Source: Chlorocebus sabaeus
Lineage: Eukaryota > Chordata > Mammalia > Primates > Cercopithecidae
DNA length: 64,000 bases
NCBI RefSeq assembly: GCF_047675955.1
Contig: NC_132913.1
Coordinates: 71,605,236 to 71,669,235 of the forward strand
Direction of reading: 5' to 3'
In this document: positions 12,406-24,189 of the stretch, in pieces
How the letters are laid out: each line of letters opens with the position of its first letter
Numbering within the stretch: position 1 is the first letter of the stretch
Notes under the pieces: generated by a model
Databases searched by the model: none
What the model saw: only the letters and a program-made list of their open reading frames with translations
What the model was told of the DNA's origin: nothing
Program-made: the position numbers and the translations under genes

Positions 12406-13667
12406 CATACACAAGTCAATTGCTTTCCTATACACCAGCAATGAACAATTAGAATTTGAAATTAAATACACAAGAATTACTATAACACCCTAAATTAAAA
12501 TACTTAGTTTGGCATAGAAAAACAAAATATGAAGAATATATATGTGAAATAAACAACAAAACTCTGATGAAAGAAATCTAAGATCTAAACAATTGGAGTT
12601 AAATTCCATATTCATGACTAGAAAGAGTCAGTATGGTTAAGATGTTCATACTTCTCAATTAGATGCACTGATTCAATGAAAATCCAATGAAAATTTTAGC
12701 ATGTTATTTAGTGGATACCTAAAATGTATTATAAAATAAATATGGAAAGGAAGAAAAACAAAGATGGAAGACTTACAATACAAGAATTTGAAAATTACTA
12801 TTAAACTATGTTGATCAAGACAATGTTGTTGTTAAAAAAAAGAGATATATGGAACAATAAAGGGCCCACACAATATACCTGTCACCTTTCACAAAATTAA
12901 CTTGATATGCAACACAGACCTACATGTACAATTCAAAACAGTAAAACTCCTAGAAGACAACATAAGAGAAAGTCTAAGTGATGTTGTGTTTCACGATGGG
13001 TTTTTAAATACAGTACCAAAAGTAAGATCTATCAAAAAAAAAATAAATTGGTAGGTTTTACTTAATTAATATTAAAAGCTTGTGTTGTGCAAAAGACACT
13101 GTAAAGAGAATTTTTTAAAAGCTGCAGACTGGGATAAAATATTTGCGAAACACCGATCTAAAAAATGCTTCACATTCAAAATACAGGAAGAAACCTTAAA
13201 ACTCACAAGAATTCTGATGAAAAAAATGAGTACAAGATCTAGACAGATAGCTCACAAAAGAAGATATACAGATGATGTCCTAGTTTGTTTAGTCTTTCTG
13301 TAAAGAAATACTTGAATCTGGGTGATTCATTTTTTTCAAAAAAAGATTTATCCAGAATCTATCTGGATCTATCAAGCAATCAAGACATGGAGGAACTTGA
13401 AATGCATATTGTTAATTGGAAGATGCCAGTCTAAAAAGGGCACATGTTGTATTATTCAACTATTTGATAATCTGTAAAAAGGAAACTGTGGAGACAGAAA
13501 AAACTCTGTGGTTGTGGATTCAAGATGTTTAAAGGACAGAAGAAAGAAATAATAGGAGCACAAGGGATTTTTAGACAGTGAAATTTTCCGTATAATATTG
13601 TCATGGTAGATTGATGTCATCAATTTGTCAAAACTCATAGAATGTTCAGCATCAAGAGTAAATGATA

Positions 13668-13970
13668 GGCCGGGCGCGGTGGCTCAAGCCTGTAATCCCA
13701 GCACTTTGGGAGGCCGAGACGGGTGGATCACGAGGTCAGGAGATCGAAACCATCCTTGCTAACCCGGTGAAACCCCGTCTCTACTAAAAAATACAAAAAA
13801 AAACTAGCCGGGCGAGGTGGCGGGCGCCTGTAGTCCCAGCTGCTCAGGAGGCTGAGGCAGGAGAATGGCGTGAACCCGGGAGGCGGAGCTTGCAGTGAGC
13901 TGAGATCGCGCCACTGCACTCCAGCCTGGGCGACAGAGCGAGACTCCGTCTCAAAAAAAAAAAAAAAAAA
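13668..13970 (+). mobile_element. AluY of the Old World monkey type
   Basis: Young dimeric Alu starting 'ggccgggcgcggtggctc', with a pure A tail and an exact 14-base target duplication 'aagagtaaatgata' (13654-13667 and 13971-13984). Variants include 'ctcaagcctgtaatccc', 'gccgagacgggtgg' and 'actagccgggcgaggtgg', which I associate with the AluYR lineages of macaques and relatives. CpGs are well preserved. It interrupts the 3'UTR of the L1M. The reverse open frame at 13728-13919 is an Alu shadow. Confidence 0.93.
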
Positions 13971-14447
13971 AAGAGTAAATGATAATGTAAACTATGGATT
14001 TTAGTTAATAATAATGTATTCAATACTGGTTCATCAAGTGTAACAACTGTATCATATTAACGCAAAGCATTAACAATGGGAGAAACTTAAGTGTGGAGGG
14101 AGAGAGGGTATATGTAAACTCTGTTCTTTTAGCTTTCTGTAAACATAAAACTGCTCTAAAAGTCTGTTAATTTAAAACATTTTAAAAAGCATGCAACTGA
14201 ACACAAGTCCCATAATGTAGTTGATAAAGTTGCTTTCACAAGTATATGAAATAACAATTCTGGAATTATACATGTACACTGAAAATAAACAAATATGTTG
14301 ATGGCAGGTAGTAAAAAACAAGTTTCTTATTCATGGAAAAGGAGGTTACAGAGACTCAAGAGGAAGATGCTAGAATAATTTATGTGGTAGTGTATTGGAG
14401 CTGGCAACATCCGTATGAACTCAAGTTTACCGTAATACAGATAGATG

Positions 14448-14540
14448 TTAAGTTGGTGCAAAAGTAACTGCAGTTTTTGCCATTAAATTGCAGTTTTTGC
14501 CATTAAAAATAATGGCACTAATTACTTTCACGCCAGCTTA
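14448..14540 (+). mobile_element. MADE1 element (mir-548 type) with internal duplication
   Basis: Miniature mariner-derived element, normally an 80-bp near-perfect palindrome. The left arm reads 'ttaagttggtgcaaaagtaa' and the right arm 'attactttcacgccagctta'. A 20-base unit is tandemly duplicated at 14468-14487 and 14488-14507, differing at one base. The right arm has lost about 8 bases that would pair with the left arm. The segment 14459-14480 resembles a mir-548 5p sequence. The palindrome is damaged, so microRNA production is doubtful. Confidence 0.88.
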
Positions 14541-15930
14541 TTAGAGTGAGAGCGAGTGAGAGAATTACATATAGAAATATTTATAGGTGCATGCCTGTAA
14601 ATCAATTATCACATAAACCTGTATTTTTTTTTGCTCTAAACTAGGAGGGTCAAGAATCAAGGACACTCCAATAACAGTGTCCCTAGCAGTCACAATTGGG
14701 TTCCATTCTTCAAGAAAAGGAGCCAGAGATCCTTGGAGAAATGACTAATTCTAGGACTAGGGCCTAGAACACCTTTCGTTTTCAAAAAGTAAGGAAGTGT
14801 TCAATACCCACGCACTGCATTTCAGAGAAAAATTAGAAAACCTGTTTATGGCCACACTGCTCTAGAGAATCTCAAATACAGTTTTTCCTAAATCCTTGTA
14901 GTGCCATAAACCTAACTTGAATTAATTTTTTACAAGCATATAATTTAGACTCTGGTTTTATTCCAATCACTGTTTCACCCTCTTCTCAGAAAAAATAGTC
15001 CCCCTCCTCAGAAGAATATTACAAAGCATTTCATATTTATAATGAGTTCCCATGATCAACCCACCTGTAAGAGAGGAAGATGGTGTCAATGATGGGGTGA
15101 TAGCATGGGACAGATGATGTAGAGAAATAAAGCTCAGTTTATCCTGCCAAAACTCACTGTTTTGTTTATGTAGTATTTATAATGTTGGGGTCATGGATAT
15201 ACATCTTTCTGATATAAAATCTGCTGAGGTAAAAAGAAGAGGGTGTACGCATGGCCAGGAGTATTTGAGTTACCAGAGAAGGCATGGGCCTGTAAAGCGA
15301 GGATTGTGCTCCAGAAGTAAAACAGTTTCAAAGCAACAGACAGGGATCGATAAGGTGTAAGTATAAGAATTAACTCAAGACAGCAGCAGAATCGATTTGT
15401 AAGTTATTTGAATGGTGCAGAATATTATTCCAGGCTATTTTATTGTGGGTTCAATGACTTTGCTGCTTAAGTAGGTATAAAGGGTGGTAAGGCCATAGTA
15501 GTATGAAGAGTTAGCAGCAGGAAAAGAGTGACTTCATGTATCAACAAGGCAAGAGCTTTGAGGTAAGGAGGCTTTGCATGGCCTCAGAGAAGTTGAGGTG
15601 CCTTTAGAGTTTACACAATCTACTTCTTTGAGTATGCAGAACTAAGAAAAAATGAGATCAGCTGTAGCTGTATTTCGTTATATCTATATAATTAGAGAAA
15701 ACTCATTGATGTCATAACTAATTATAAAAGGACTCAGGCTTAATGTTGAAAATTATCTTTTAAACATTTTTTCAGATGACATAAAATATTTTCCAAAACA
15801 TGATTTATGTTACCTAATTGATATTTTTTATTTAGGTATCATTTATTTAACTGTTTCTTTTATTTGGGTTGCACATAGGGGTTATTTCCAAATTTTGAAT
15901 ATTATAAATAATGCTATGAAGAAATCATTC
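14541..15930. other. Unassigned sequence
   Basis: No repeat family was recognised. 14640-15140 is somewhat less AT-rich than its surroundings and free of simple repeats, so it could be unique or a very old repeat. In one forward frame stops are fairly sparse from about 14640, but there is no start, homology or splice pattern that I can defend. The short stretch 14191-14447 on the other side of the MADE1 is likewise unassigned. Confidence 0.4.
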
Positions 15931-16015
15931 ATTCATTTTTCTCTTTAATAAATATTTAAGTGTCTTCCTATGTACCAGGCATTATTATAGTTTCATGGGA
16001 TAAAATGATAGGTTT
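15931..16015. repeat. L2/MIR-like fragment
   Basis: Contains 'cattcattcatttttctc', 'taataaatatttaagtgtc' and 'ctatgtaccaggcattatta', a diverged version of the common motif that reads '...attgagcacctactatgtgccaggcactg'. That motif belongs to the ancient LINE-2/MIR group. It is short and old, and the boundaries are approximate. Confidence 0.55.
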
Positions 16016-17202
16016 ACAAAAGAGCTTTTTTAACTTGATTAGAATGTTTAATTTAAATACATTATTTTCTAGAGTCTTTATTTTATTTGTATAGCATTTA
16101 CACTTCTGAGAATTAAATGTGTTTCATGAATGTAGTCCATGAATTAAATAATCTCAGTCATTTATTAATAACCTTAATTAATTTTAATACTTACTGAAAG
16201 TATTACAGTTTTGTTTGACAAGTATTTTCCAAACTAATTTTTTGGTTTATTGTTGTCTTTTACTTTTTTGTTTTTAGATTTTCAAAAGCACTTTAAATAT
16301 TTACATGGTGAAATACACTGACCATTTTACTTTGTGATTTGTCACATTTCTATTACTTTAATTTTTTTTTTAAATCTAAGACCCATTAATCAGTGTATAT
16401 ATCTTCTGTTTTATAAGTTATTGGTTAATTGATTTTTTTCAGACTGACATTTATCTGATATTAAAATTTGAAGTAATGTATAAAATAAGGCTTTACTTAA
16501 TTTTATATTTGTTTCAGCCAGTTTCCCTGACATTTTTTGCTAAATAATGTAGTGTTAATATTCTTATTTAATTCCTTGACTGTCATCTATTTCATGAATT
16601 TATTTATTGATTTTCCCAACATTGCTGTACTGCAAAGCATTTTTGTTGTTTTTAAAAGATTTTAATTTCTGGCAATTCTTTTTAACACAAAGCAATTGTC
16701 ACATTTTCTTTTTAGATTTTTTTATCACGATATTTACAAAGAGATTATTGCGTTCAGTAGCATTCATGGAAATACATTAGCAGATATTTTTCCAATTTTA
16801 CAAATATTATAATGAATAATAATGTCCAACCTTTACAAAAATTGTGAAGAAAAAACTACCCGCAGACACAGGAGGTGGGTTTCTAATTTTACAACAGTTT
16901 TGTGAGCAATTTGGCAGCAACTGTCAAATTAAAACCGTGTTCATAAACCTACAGGAGGACTATACAAAAATTCTGTAAAATATTCAGAGTATATATTTCA
17001 AGGAAAATTTAAGGATAATAACAGAATGTATGATTCCATGATGTAATAAGTATCTACCTATCTGTGTAAACATATATGTAAAAATAATCTGGGAGGATAT
17101 ACACTATTTGGCTAATAATGATTACTTGCTAGTGGATCAGAGTGGGGAAGGAAGGGTCAGAAATTATCTGAAATAAAAAAGAAATAAAAATAAATACCTT
17201 TT
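16016..17202. other. Unassigned AT-rich sequence
   Basis: Very AT-rich with many T runs. No coding signal was seen. 16800-17180 ('atctgggaggatatacacta' near 17088, 'gtggatcagagtggggaagg' near 17131) resembles the tail of an old LINE-type repeat, but I cannot name it. Confidence 0.4.
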
Positions 17203-17712
17203 TGTGGTAGGCAGAAAAACAGATCTCCAAAGATGTCTACATGAAAAATCCTGACTCTGCGAATATATTACTTTACACAGCAAAAGGAATTTGGCAGCTG
17301 TGATTTAACTGAAGATCATGAGATGGAAAGATTATTATCTGTGTGCATCCAATATAATCACAAAGGTCCTTATAATGTGAAAGACGAAGACAGGAGAGTC
17401 AGGGTCAGCGAAGATGTGAATACAGAAGCAGAGGTCATAATGATGTGAGAAAGGCATATGTGGCTTTGCAGATAGAGGGGCGATGTGCCAAGGAATGCAG
17501 GAAGCCTATAAAAGCTGAAATAAGCAAGAAGTGGATTCTTTCCTACTGCTGCCAGAAGGAACACAGCCCTGCAGACACCTTGATTTTTGCCCCATAATGC
17601 TCTTTTTAAACTTTTAACTCATAGAAATATAAGATAATAAATTTGCTTTGTTGTAAGCCACTAAGTTAGTGGTAAACAGTAAGTTTGTAAAGCAATAAGA
17701 AATGAACAGACA
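17203..17712 (+). mobile_element. MLT1-type LTR (MaLR), forward
   Basis: Starts 'tgtggtaggcagaa', followed by 'ccaaagatgtctacatg', 'cacaaaggtccttataatgt' near 17358, 'gccagaaggaacacagccct' near 17550 and 'gacaccttgatttttgcccc' near 17574. A polyadenylation-type 'agataataaatttg' is near 17632. It ends 'caataagaaatgaacagaca', matching the usual '...ggaaactaataca' terminus. It is a solitary LTR of a nonautonomous ERVL-related retroelement. Confidence 0.85.
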
Positions 17713-19554
17713 TTTAAGAATATTATTTTAAGTCTATGCTTAGACTTTTCCTAAGAATATTTATGCGATGGGATTATATTCTAGTTTTATAACTGAGTTA
17801 ATTTATATAGCAATATAGCATAAATGTCTCTTCAAATTAATACATGCACATCTATGTAATAACCATGAATTACTATGTGTATTTTTTATGTATATATTAT
17901 AGTTATTAATCAATCTGAAATTGTGAGGCCTTTAGTTTTCTTCTTATTTTTTTGCCACCATATAGTGTTTGGGAAAATATTTTTATATATGAAACTATAT
18001 ATCAATCTATGGTTTTTTAACTTGTATTTTCAAATATAATATTATTATTTAGTATAACATAAATTATTTTGATAGAGAACTCATATTTTTAATGTTTTAG
18101 GTATATAACTAGTTTGCCTTCCAAAAAAGGCAAATTAATTGCACCAATTATTAATTAGTCCCATCAGTTTATAAGATAGGTGGGAGAAGGGTCTGCTGTT
18201 TTTAAAGTTATAATCTAAAATCCCCCAGAAATGGAACAGTAGTTTTTTTCTAAAAATCAGATTTCTCACAGAATAAAATAAATTAAAAACTCATACTTGT
18301 TATATTACCTTAAAACAATGCAAGAATGATGTAGATGGAGTATATGTCCTTATCATGCAACTCAGGTTATATACCTCAAAATATGCAACTGATATAGTTA
18401 TTTGAAAAATTAATATAGAAACCTAGATTGAAAGCTTTAAAAAGTTGCCAAAAATCACCATTTAAAATTAGTTGATTTATTAAAATTTCCAACAGGAAGT
18501 TTATTCAATATATTTAGGACAAAAACTAAGGTTGTTAGATATTACATAAAACCTAGAAATGTATTTCCCCAGATTAAAAATGAATAATGAAGTAAACAGA
18601 GAGAGAAGTAACAGAAACAAATAAATAAACAATAGATAGTTCAAATGATTAAATGGTAAGTGAAAAGGATTTAGAAAATCAAAAACAATGAGGAAAAGTT
18701 TTATCTCCAATGGCTATGTCTCATAGCTTATTAGTCTCTTATCAAATGCACTGTTTTAAAGAAAATTATTGCAGTAATGCTAATTTCTTTATATATTTTG
18801 GACATGCAAACCTGTATTAGGAGGCAACAAAATAATTTACATAGTAGTATGAATACTATATTTGGTAAATAAGAATTTTTTAAGATGGGTTTGTAGAGTA
18901 CCACTGACTATATTTGAAATTTCAAAAGTAGAGGATATGAGCAATTTCTTCTAATAAATGTTTACAAAATGATCAGATAAATAAATCACCTTTTACAAAT
19001 GTATCATTGTCAAATTAAAAAATTGAAATTTAGAGAACTTAGGAGGCTTGCCAAATAGTTCAAAGGAAGTATTTTTATGAGACACCAACACTATTGACTT
19101 TCAGCTTAACACTTGTTTATATCATGCACAATATCAAATATATAGTATAAGAAGGGAATGTAATACAGAAAGTAATATAATCATTTCAAAAAAAGTGAAG
19201 CTGAATTTTTAAAAAATATAATTCTATAATTTTTTAGGTACTTGAAAATTATGTTGTCCTATTTTATTTATTTTGTTAGATTGTGATGGTGCAAATACTG
19301 GGCTCTAGAAACAGAACAATGCTCCAAAATTACCCTATGCTGCATATTGCCAATAATATAATTGTAAGATATGTATTTAGTCTTAAACTATCTTATTTAT
19401 CACTAGATGCCTATAGCTAACAGCTGAAGGGAACCATACAATTCTGAATAAGCATATATAAAGAATGCCTAGGGCTTAAGCACAAACCAAATACTTAAAG
19501 TTTATCACTTTTGTTTTCTTTCCTTATCGCTTTAAAGGATGCTTCTTGCAATTC
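17713..19554. other. Unassigned AT-rich sequence
   Basis: No genes or recognisable repeats. Composition is strongly AT-rich. The reverse open frame at 18501-18710 consists of F/L/Y-rich low-complexity residues and is best explained by base composition. Confidence 0.4.
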
Positions 19555-19958
19555 TAAAACAGAATAATGGTGGAACCAAGGTCCCCATTTTCTTTCTGGC
19601 TGTCAGGTGAGGGCCACTCACAGCTTCTTGAGGCTGCCACGTTCCTTGTTTCATGATCTCCTTCCTTCCTCCGCTTTTAAAGTGAAAGACGTGAGACTGG
19701 TCACATTGAAGGTCTTTGGCCCTTCGTTCTCCATCTGTTTTCACATCTCTGACCACAATCAGTAATAATTATCCACTTTAGGGCCTCATGTGATTAGAGT
19801 TGGTCCACTTGGATAATCCAGGAAAATCTCCTCATCCTAACATTCTTAGCTTTATCACATCTGCAAAGTCCTTTTTGCCCTGAATTACAACATATTCACA
19901 AATTCCAGAGATAGGGTTGTGGGCATCTTTGGTAGGTGCAATTATTCTGCCCACCATA
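19555..19958 (-). mobile_element. MaLR-type LTR (MLT1-like), reverse
   Basis: The plus strand shows the inverted LTR start at its right end ('attattctgcccaccata'), preceded by 'cacatctgcaaagtcctttt' near 19857. Then come 'gttggtccacttggataatc' near 19800 and 'gggcctcatgtgattagag' near 19780. These blocks match, in reverse, the start of the same group of LTRs as 17203-17712. The left part is much more diverged. Confidence 0.7.
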
Positions 19959-20268
19959 CTATAAGATTGTTTAAGGTAGTGGAAATAAATCTTTCTTAAA
20001 AGTCCAGAAAGCATATCAAATGGCTTACTGGTAATTAAGCAGAGTGAAATATTTTAGATATGTGTTAAAATGATAAAAGTTAGGACTTAGAATAAAAACA
20101 TACTCCCATTATAACCTTTGTTATCAAAATACCTGCAATAGTAAGACTCAGTCGGATCTTCCAGTTTAAAAAATAATAGTCATTTTTGATAAATGGGTAT
20201 GACTGATGTGCAGAATTTTCTTTTTAAGTAAAGCTTTTACAGTTAACATATAATATAAGCTGCAAGAT
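19959..20268. other. Unassigned sequence between LTR and L1
   Basis: About 300 AT-rich bases with no recognised repeat, gene or simple-sequence tract. It is probably the original target region of the L1 that follows. Confidence 0.4.
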
Positions 20269-21457
20269 GAGGAGATGGGGCAAGTTGGCGGAACAGAACG
20301 CTCTATAGATTGTCCACTCTACAAGGACACCAATTTAACAACCATTTACACCACAAAAGCACCTTCATAAGAACCAGAATTCAGGTGAGCACTCACAGTA
20401 CCTGGTTTTCAATTCACATAGCTGAAAGAGGCACTGAAGAGATACTAAAAACTGTCTTGAATCACAGACGCCACCCCACTCCCATTTTCCAGCAGTGAAG
20501 GCATGGTGCTGAGAGCATTTCCGTAACTTAGGGAGAGGAAGAACTCAGCAGTTGTGAGGCATTGAACTCAGTGCTGCCATATGAAAGCAGAAAGAAAATG
20601 CTGACCAAACACTGCTGATGCTTGACTACAGAGGGAGCATTTAAATCAGCCCTAGCCAGAGGGGAATTGTCAATCCCAGCAGTCAGAACTTAATTTCCTG
20701 CAACCATCACCACCACAGGATAAAGGCTCCGGGGTCTTAAATAAACTTGAAAGGCAGTTTAGGCCACAAGGACAGAAACTCCTAGGTGAATCCTAGTGTG
20801 GAAAGGGGCCTAAAGCCAGAGGACTAGGAGTGCACAAGACTGACTTCAGACACCAGCCCAGGTGGCTAAGGGAGTACTGGCCTCACCTCTAACCGAAACC
20901 CAGGCTTCACAACTTGTGGCTCCAAAAGAAACCCCTTTCTTCTGCTTGAGGAAAGGAGGGAGCAGGGAGGACTTTGTTTTGCATCTTGGATACCAGCTAA
21001 GCCACAGCAGGATAGGGTACTGGTCAGAGTCATGAGGCCCACTTTTCAGGGCCTAGCCCCTGAATGACATTTCTAGACAAACTCTTGGACAGAAGGGCAC
21101 CTGATATCTTCAAGGGAAGGAATCAGTTCTAGCAGGCTTTATCACCTGATAACTGAAGAGACCTTGGGTCCTGAAAAAACAGCAGCAATACCTAGGTACT
21201 ACATCAAGGGCCTCGGGTGAGACACTGAGACTTGCTGGATTCAGGTAAGATCAGGTCCATCCCCAGCTATGTTGGCTACAGGGAGAGACTTCTCCTTGAG
21301 TAAGGCAAAGGGAAAAGTAAAGGAGAATTGTCGTACCTTAGGTAACAATTCAGTCACACGATTATAGAGCACCAGCTGGGTTCTTGGGGTCTTTGATTCC
21401 AGGCCTTGGATCTTAGACAGTATTTTTGGACCTGCCCTGGGCCAGAGAGGAGCACAC

Positions 21458-21877
21458 TGTGATGGTTAATACTGTCAACTTGATTAGATTGAAGGATGCA
21501 AAGTATTGATCCTGGGTGTGTCAAAGGAGATTAACATTTGAGTCAGTGGGCTATAAAAGGCAGACCCACTCTCAATCTGGGTGGGCACAATCTAATTAGC
21601 TGCCAATGTGTTCAGTATATGAAGTAGGCAGAAAACATGAAAAGGCTACACTGGCTTAGCCTCCTAGCCTACATCTTTCTTCCATGCTGGATGCTTCCTG
21701 CCCTCAAACATCAGACTCCAAGTTCTTCAGCTTTGGGATTTTGCCTGGCTTCCTTGCTTCTCAGCTTGCAGATGGCCTGTAGTGGGACCCTGTGATCTTG
21801 TGAGTTAATATTCCCTAAAAAACTCCCCTTATAAATATATTATTGGTTCTTCCCTCTAGACAACCCTGACTAATACA
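21458..21877 (+). mobile_element. Solo LTR in the L1 5'UTR (ERVL-like)
   Basis: Starts 'tgtgatggttaatactgtca' and ends 'caaccctgactaatac(a)'. This is the terminus pattern of a known primate LTR group; I associate it with ERVL-like LTRs but cannot give the subfamily. Inner landmarks are 'catgctggatgcttcctgcc' near 21682 and 'aactccccttataaatatat' near 21820. Flanking pentamers are 'cacac' and 'cactc', consistent with a 5-base duplication carrying one change. It splits the L1 5'UTR, so it is younger than the L1. Confidence 0.8.
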
Positions 21878-22439
21878 CACTCTGTCTTCAAGGGTGAGTC
21901 CAAGGCCAGGCAGCATTCTCTGGCCAGGGAGTGGTTACAACAGGCCATAAGTGAGAGCTAGTGCTGTGATGGCTTCAGATATGACACAGCACAGTCATAG
22001 TGATGATGGCCACAGGGAAGCTTGTGTCACTCCACTCCCAACTCCACATGGCTCAGAATGGAGAGACTTCAGTTGCTTGGGAGAAAGTAAAAGAAGAGAG
22101 TAAGAGTCTCTGCCTGGTGATCCAGAGAATTCTTCTGAATATTATCCAAGACCATCAAGATGGTACCTCAATGAGTCTGTAAGAACCACAGTGTTACTGG
22201 GCTTCAGGTGTCCCATACAGCAGATACAGCTTAGAACACAACACCCAAGTCCCTTTGAATATTTGATAAACCTTCCCAAGAAGGACGGGTATAAACAAGC
22301 CCAGACTGCAAAGACTGAAATAAATATCTAACTCTTCAATGCCCAGACACAGATGAACACTGAAAAGTACCAAGACAAGCCAACAAAACATGACCTCACC
22401 AAATGAACTAAATAAAACACTAAGGACCAATCCTAGAGA

Positions 22440-23400
22440 GGCAAATATATGTGACCTTTCAGACAGAAAATTAAAATAGCTCTGTTGAGGAAACTCAATG
22501 AAATTCAAGATAACACAGAAAAGGAATGTATAATTCTATCAGATAAATTTGGCAGAGATTGAAATAATAAAAGAGAATGAAGCAGAAATTCCAGAGCTGA
22601 AAAATGCAATTGGCTCATGAAAGAAAGCATCAGAGTCTTAATAACAGAGTTGATGAAGCAGAAGAAAGATTAATGAGTTTGAAGACAGACTATTTGAAAA
22701 TACAGAGGATACCAAAAAAGAAAAAAAAAAAGTAAAGAAAGAAAGAAAGAAGAATAAAAACCAATAAGCCACACCTAAAAGATCCAGAAAACAGCTTCAA
22801 AAGGGCAAATCTAAGAGTGATTTGCCTTGAAAAGGATATAGAGAAAGAGATAAGGAAGAAAGTTTATTCAAAGGGATAATAATGAAGAACTTCCCAAACT
22901 AGATAAACATATCATATCCAAGTAAGGGAAGGTTATAGAACACGAAGTAAATCTAATCTAAAGAAGACTGCTTCGAGGCCTTTAATGATCAGACTCCCAA
23001 AGGTCAAGGATAAAAAAAGAATCCTAAAAGCAACAAGAGAAAATAAGCAAGTAGCATACAATGTAGCTCCAATATGTCTGGCAGCAGACTTTTCAGTGGA
23101 AATCTCACAGACCAGGAGAAAGTGGCATCACATATGAAGATGCTGATGAAAAAAAGAAAATAAGCAAACAAATAAAAAAAGCCTTTTTACTCTACATTAT
23201 TATATCTGGTGAAAATATTCTTCAAACATGAAGGAGAAATAAGCACTTTCCCATACAAAGAAAAGCGAAGTGATTTTATCAACACCAGACCTGCCCTACA
23301 CAATATGCTAAAGGAACTATTGCAACCAGAGACAAAAGGATGTTAATGAGTGATAAGAAACCTTCTGAAGGACAAAACTCACTGAAATAAGTATATAGAA
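22440..23400 (+). pseudogene. L1 ORF1p remnant
   Basis: Text corresponding to ORF1 and its approach: 'gagaatgaagcagaaattcc' near 22572, 'agaagactgcttcgaggcct' near 22962 and 'tttcagtggaaatctcacag' near 23091. The coiled-coil and RNA-binding portions are recognisable only by the nucleotide pattern. Stops and an A/G-rich expansion near 22718-22755 break the frame. This would have encoded the L1 RNA-binding chaperone. Confidence 0.65.
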
Positions 23401-23818
23401 AAACACGGAATAGTATAACACAGTAACTGTAATATTATAACACTGTGATGTGCAAACTAATCTTAAGAAGTACTAAATGATTAACCAATTAAAATAATTA
23501 CAACAGCTTTTCAAAATATAGTACAACAAGACATAAATAGAAACAAACAAAAAAAAAGTAGGGAGATGAAGTTAAGTCATAGAATCTTTATTAGTTTTCT
23601 TTTTGCTTATTTGTTTATTTAGACAAACATTTTTAAGTTGTTATCAACTTAAAATAATGTATTATAAAATAGTATTTACAACCACAATGGTAACCTAAAA
23701 CCAAGAATTATACAATGGATACACACACACAAAAAGCAAGAAACAAAATCACATCACCAGAGAAAATTACCTTCACTAAAAGGAAAACAGGAAGGAAATA
23801 AAAAAGAAAGATAATACT

Positions 23819-24147
23819 GGCTGGGTGTGGTGGCTCACATCTGTAATCCCAGCACTTTGGGAGGCCAAGATGGGCACATCACCTGAGGTTGGGAGTTTGA
23901 GACCAGCCTGATCAACATGGAGAAACCTGTCTCTACTAAAAAATACAAAAATTAGCTGGGCATGGTGGCACATGCTTATAATCCAGCTACTCAGCAGGCT
24001 GAGGCAGGAGAATCACTTGAACCTAGGATAGAAGGTGGAGGGTGTGGTAAACCGAGATCACACCATTGCACTCCAGCCTGGGCAACAAGAGTGAAACTGT
24101 CTCAAAATAAATAAATAAAATAATAATAATAATAATAATAATAATAC
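23819..24147 (+). mobile_element. AluS-like with (ATA)n tail
   Basis: Starts 'ggctgggtgtggtggctcac' and has both monomers and the central A-rich linker. The tail begins as AAATA repeats and ends in about nine ATA/AAT units (24118-24146). It lies between ORF1 and ORF2 of the host L1. The target duplication is not clean: 'ataatac' occurs on both sides. Confidence 0.88.
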
Positions 24148-24189
24148 CAATTAAAAGAAAGATAGGACCACAAAACAGCCAGAAAACAA

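Larger units (their letters stand above)
8180..13450 (+). pseudogene. L1 ORF2p remnant (endonuclease/RT), interrupted
   Basis: Decayed ORF2 of the L1M. Intact ORF2p carries an APE-type endonuclease, a reverse transcriptase and a Cys-rich C-terminus, about 1275 residues long. Endonuclease text begins near 8265 ('aaacatcaatggtttaaatg'). The RT region runs from about 9290. The site corresponding to the F-A-D-D catalytic loop is at about 9988-10010 ('gtttgcagattacataatt'), where the last codons are altered. The frame is cut by Tigger1 (10105-12405). The C-terminal part is near 13100-13300. Multiple stops occur throughout. Confidence 0.7.
5865..14190 (+). mobile_element. Nearly full-length L1M, split by Tigger1 and AluY
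   Basis: Old sense-strand L1 covering a 5' region (about 5865-6900), ORF1 (about 6930-7790), the ORF1-ORF2 spacer and ORF2 (about 8180-13450), and the 3'UTR to 'aaactgctctaaaagtctgt' near 14149. Landmarks are 'tccttcaaaagtgaagaact' near 7648, 'gggatgggagggaggaattg' near 7957, 'aggcccagatggactcacc' near 9311 and 'tttgcagattacataattg' near 9993. ORF2 is cut at 10104 by Tigger1 and resumes at about 12406 ('acacaagtcaattgctttcc'). The 3'UTR is cut at 13667 by an AluY. Many stops and frameshifts mean no function remains. Confidence 0.85.

Noticed and set aside
14448..14540. Functional mir-548 gene
   Set aside because: The right arm has lost the pairing bases, so the hairpin is impaired. Kept only as a MADE1 element.
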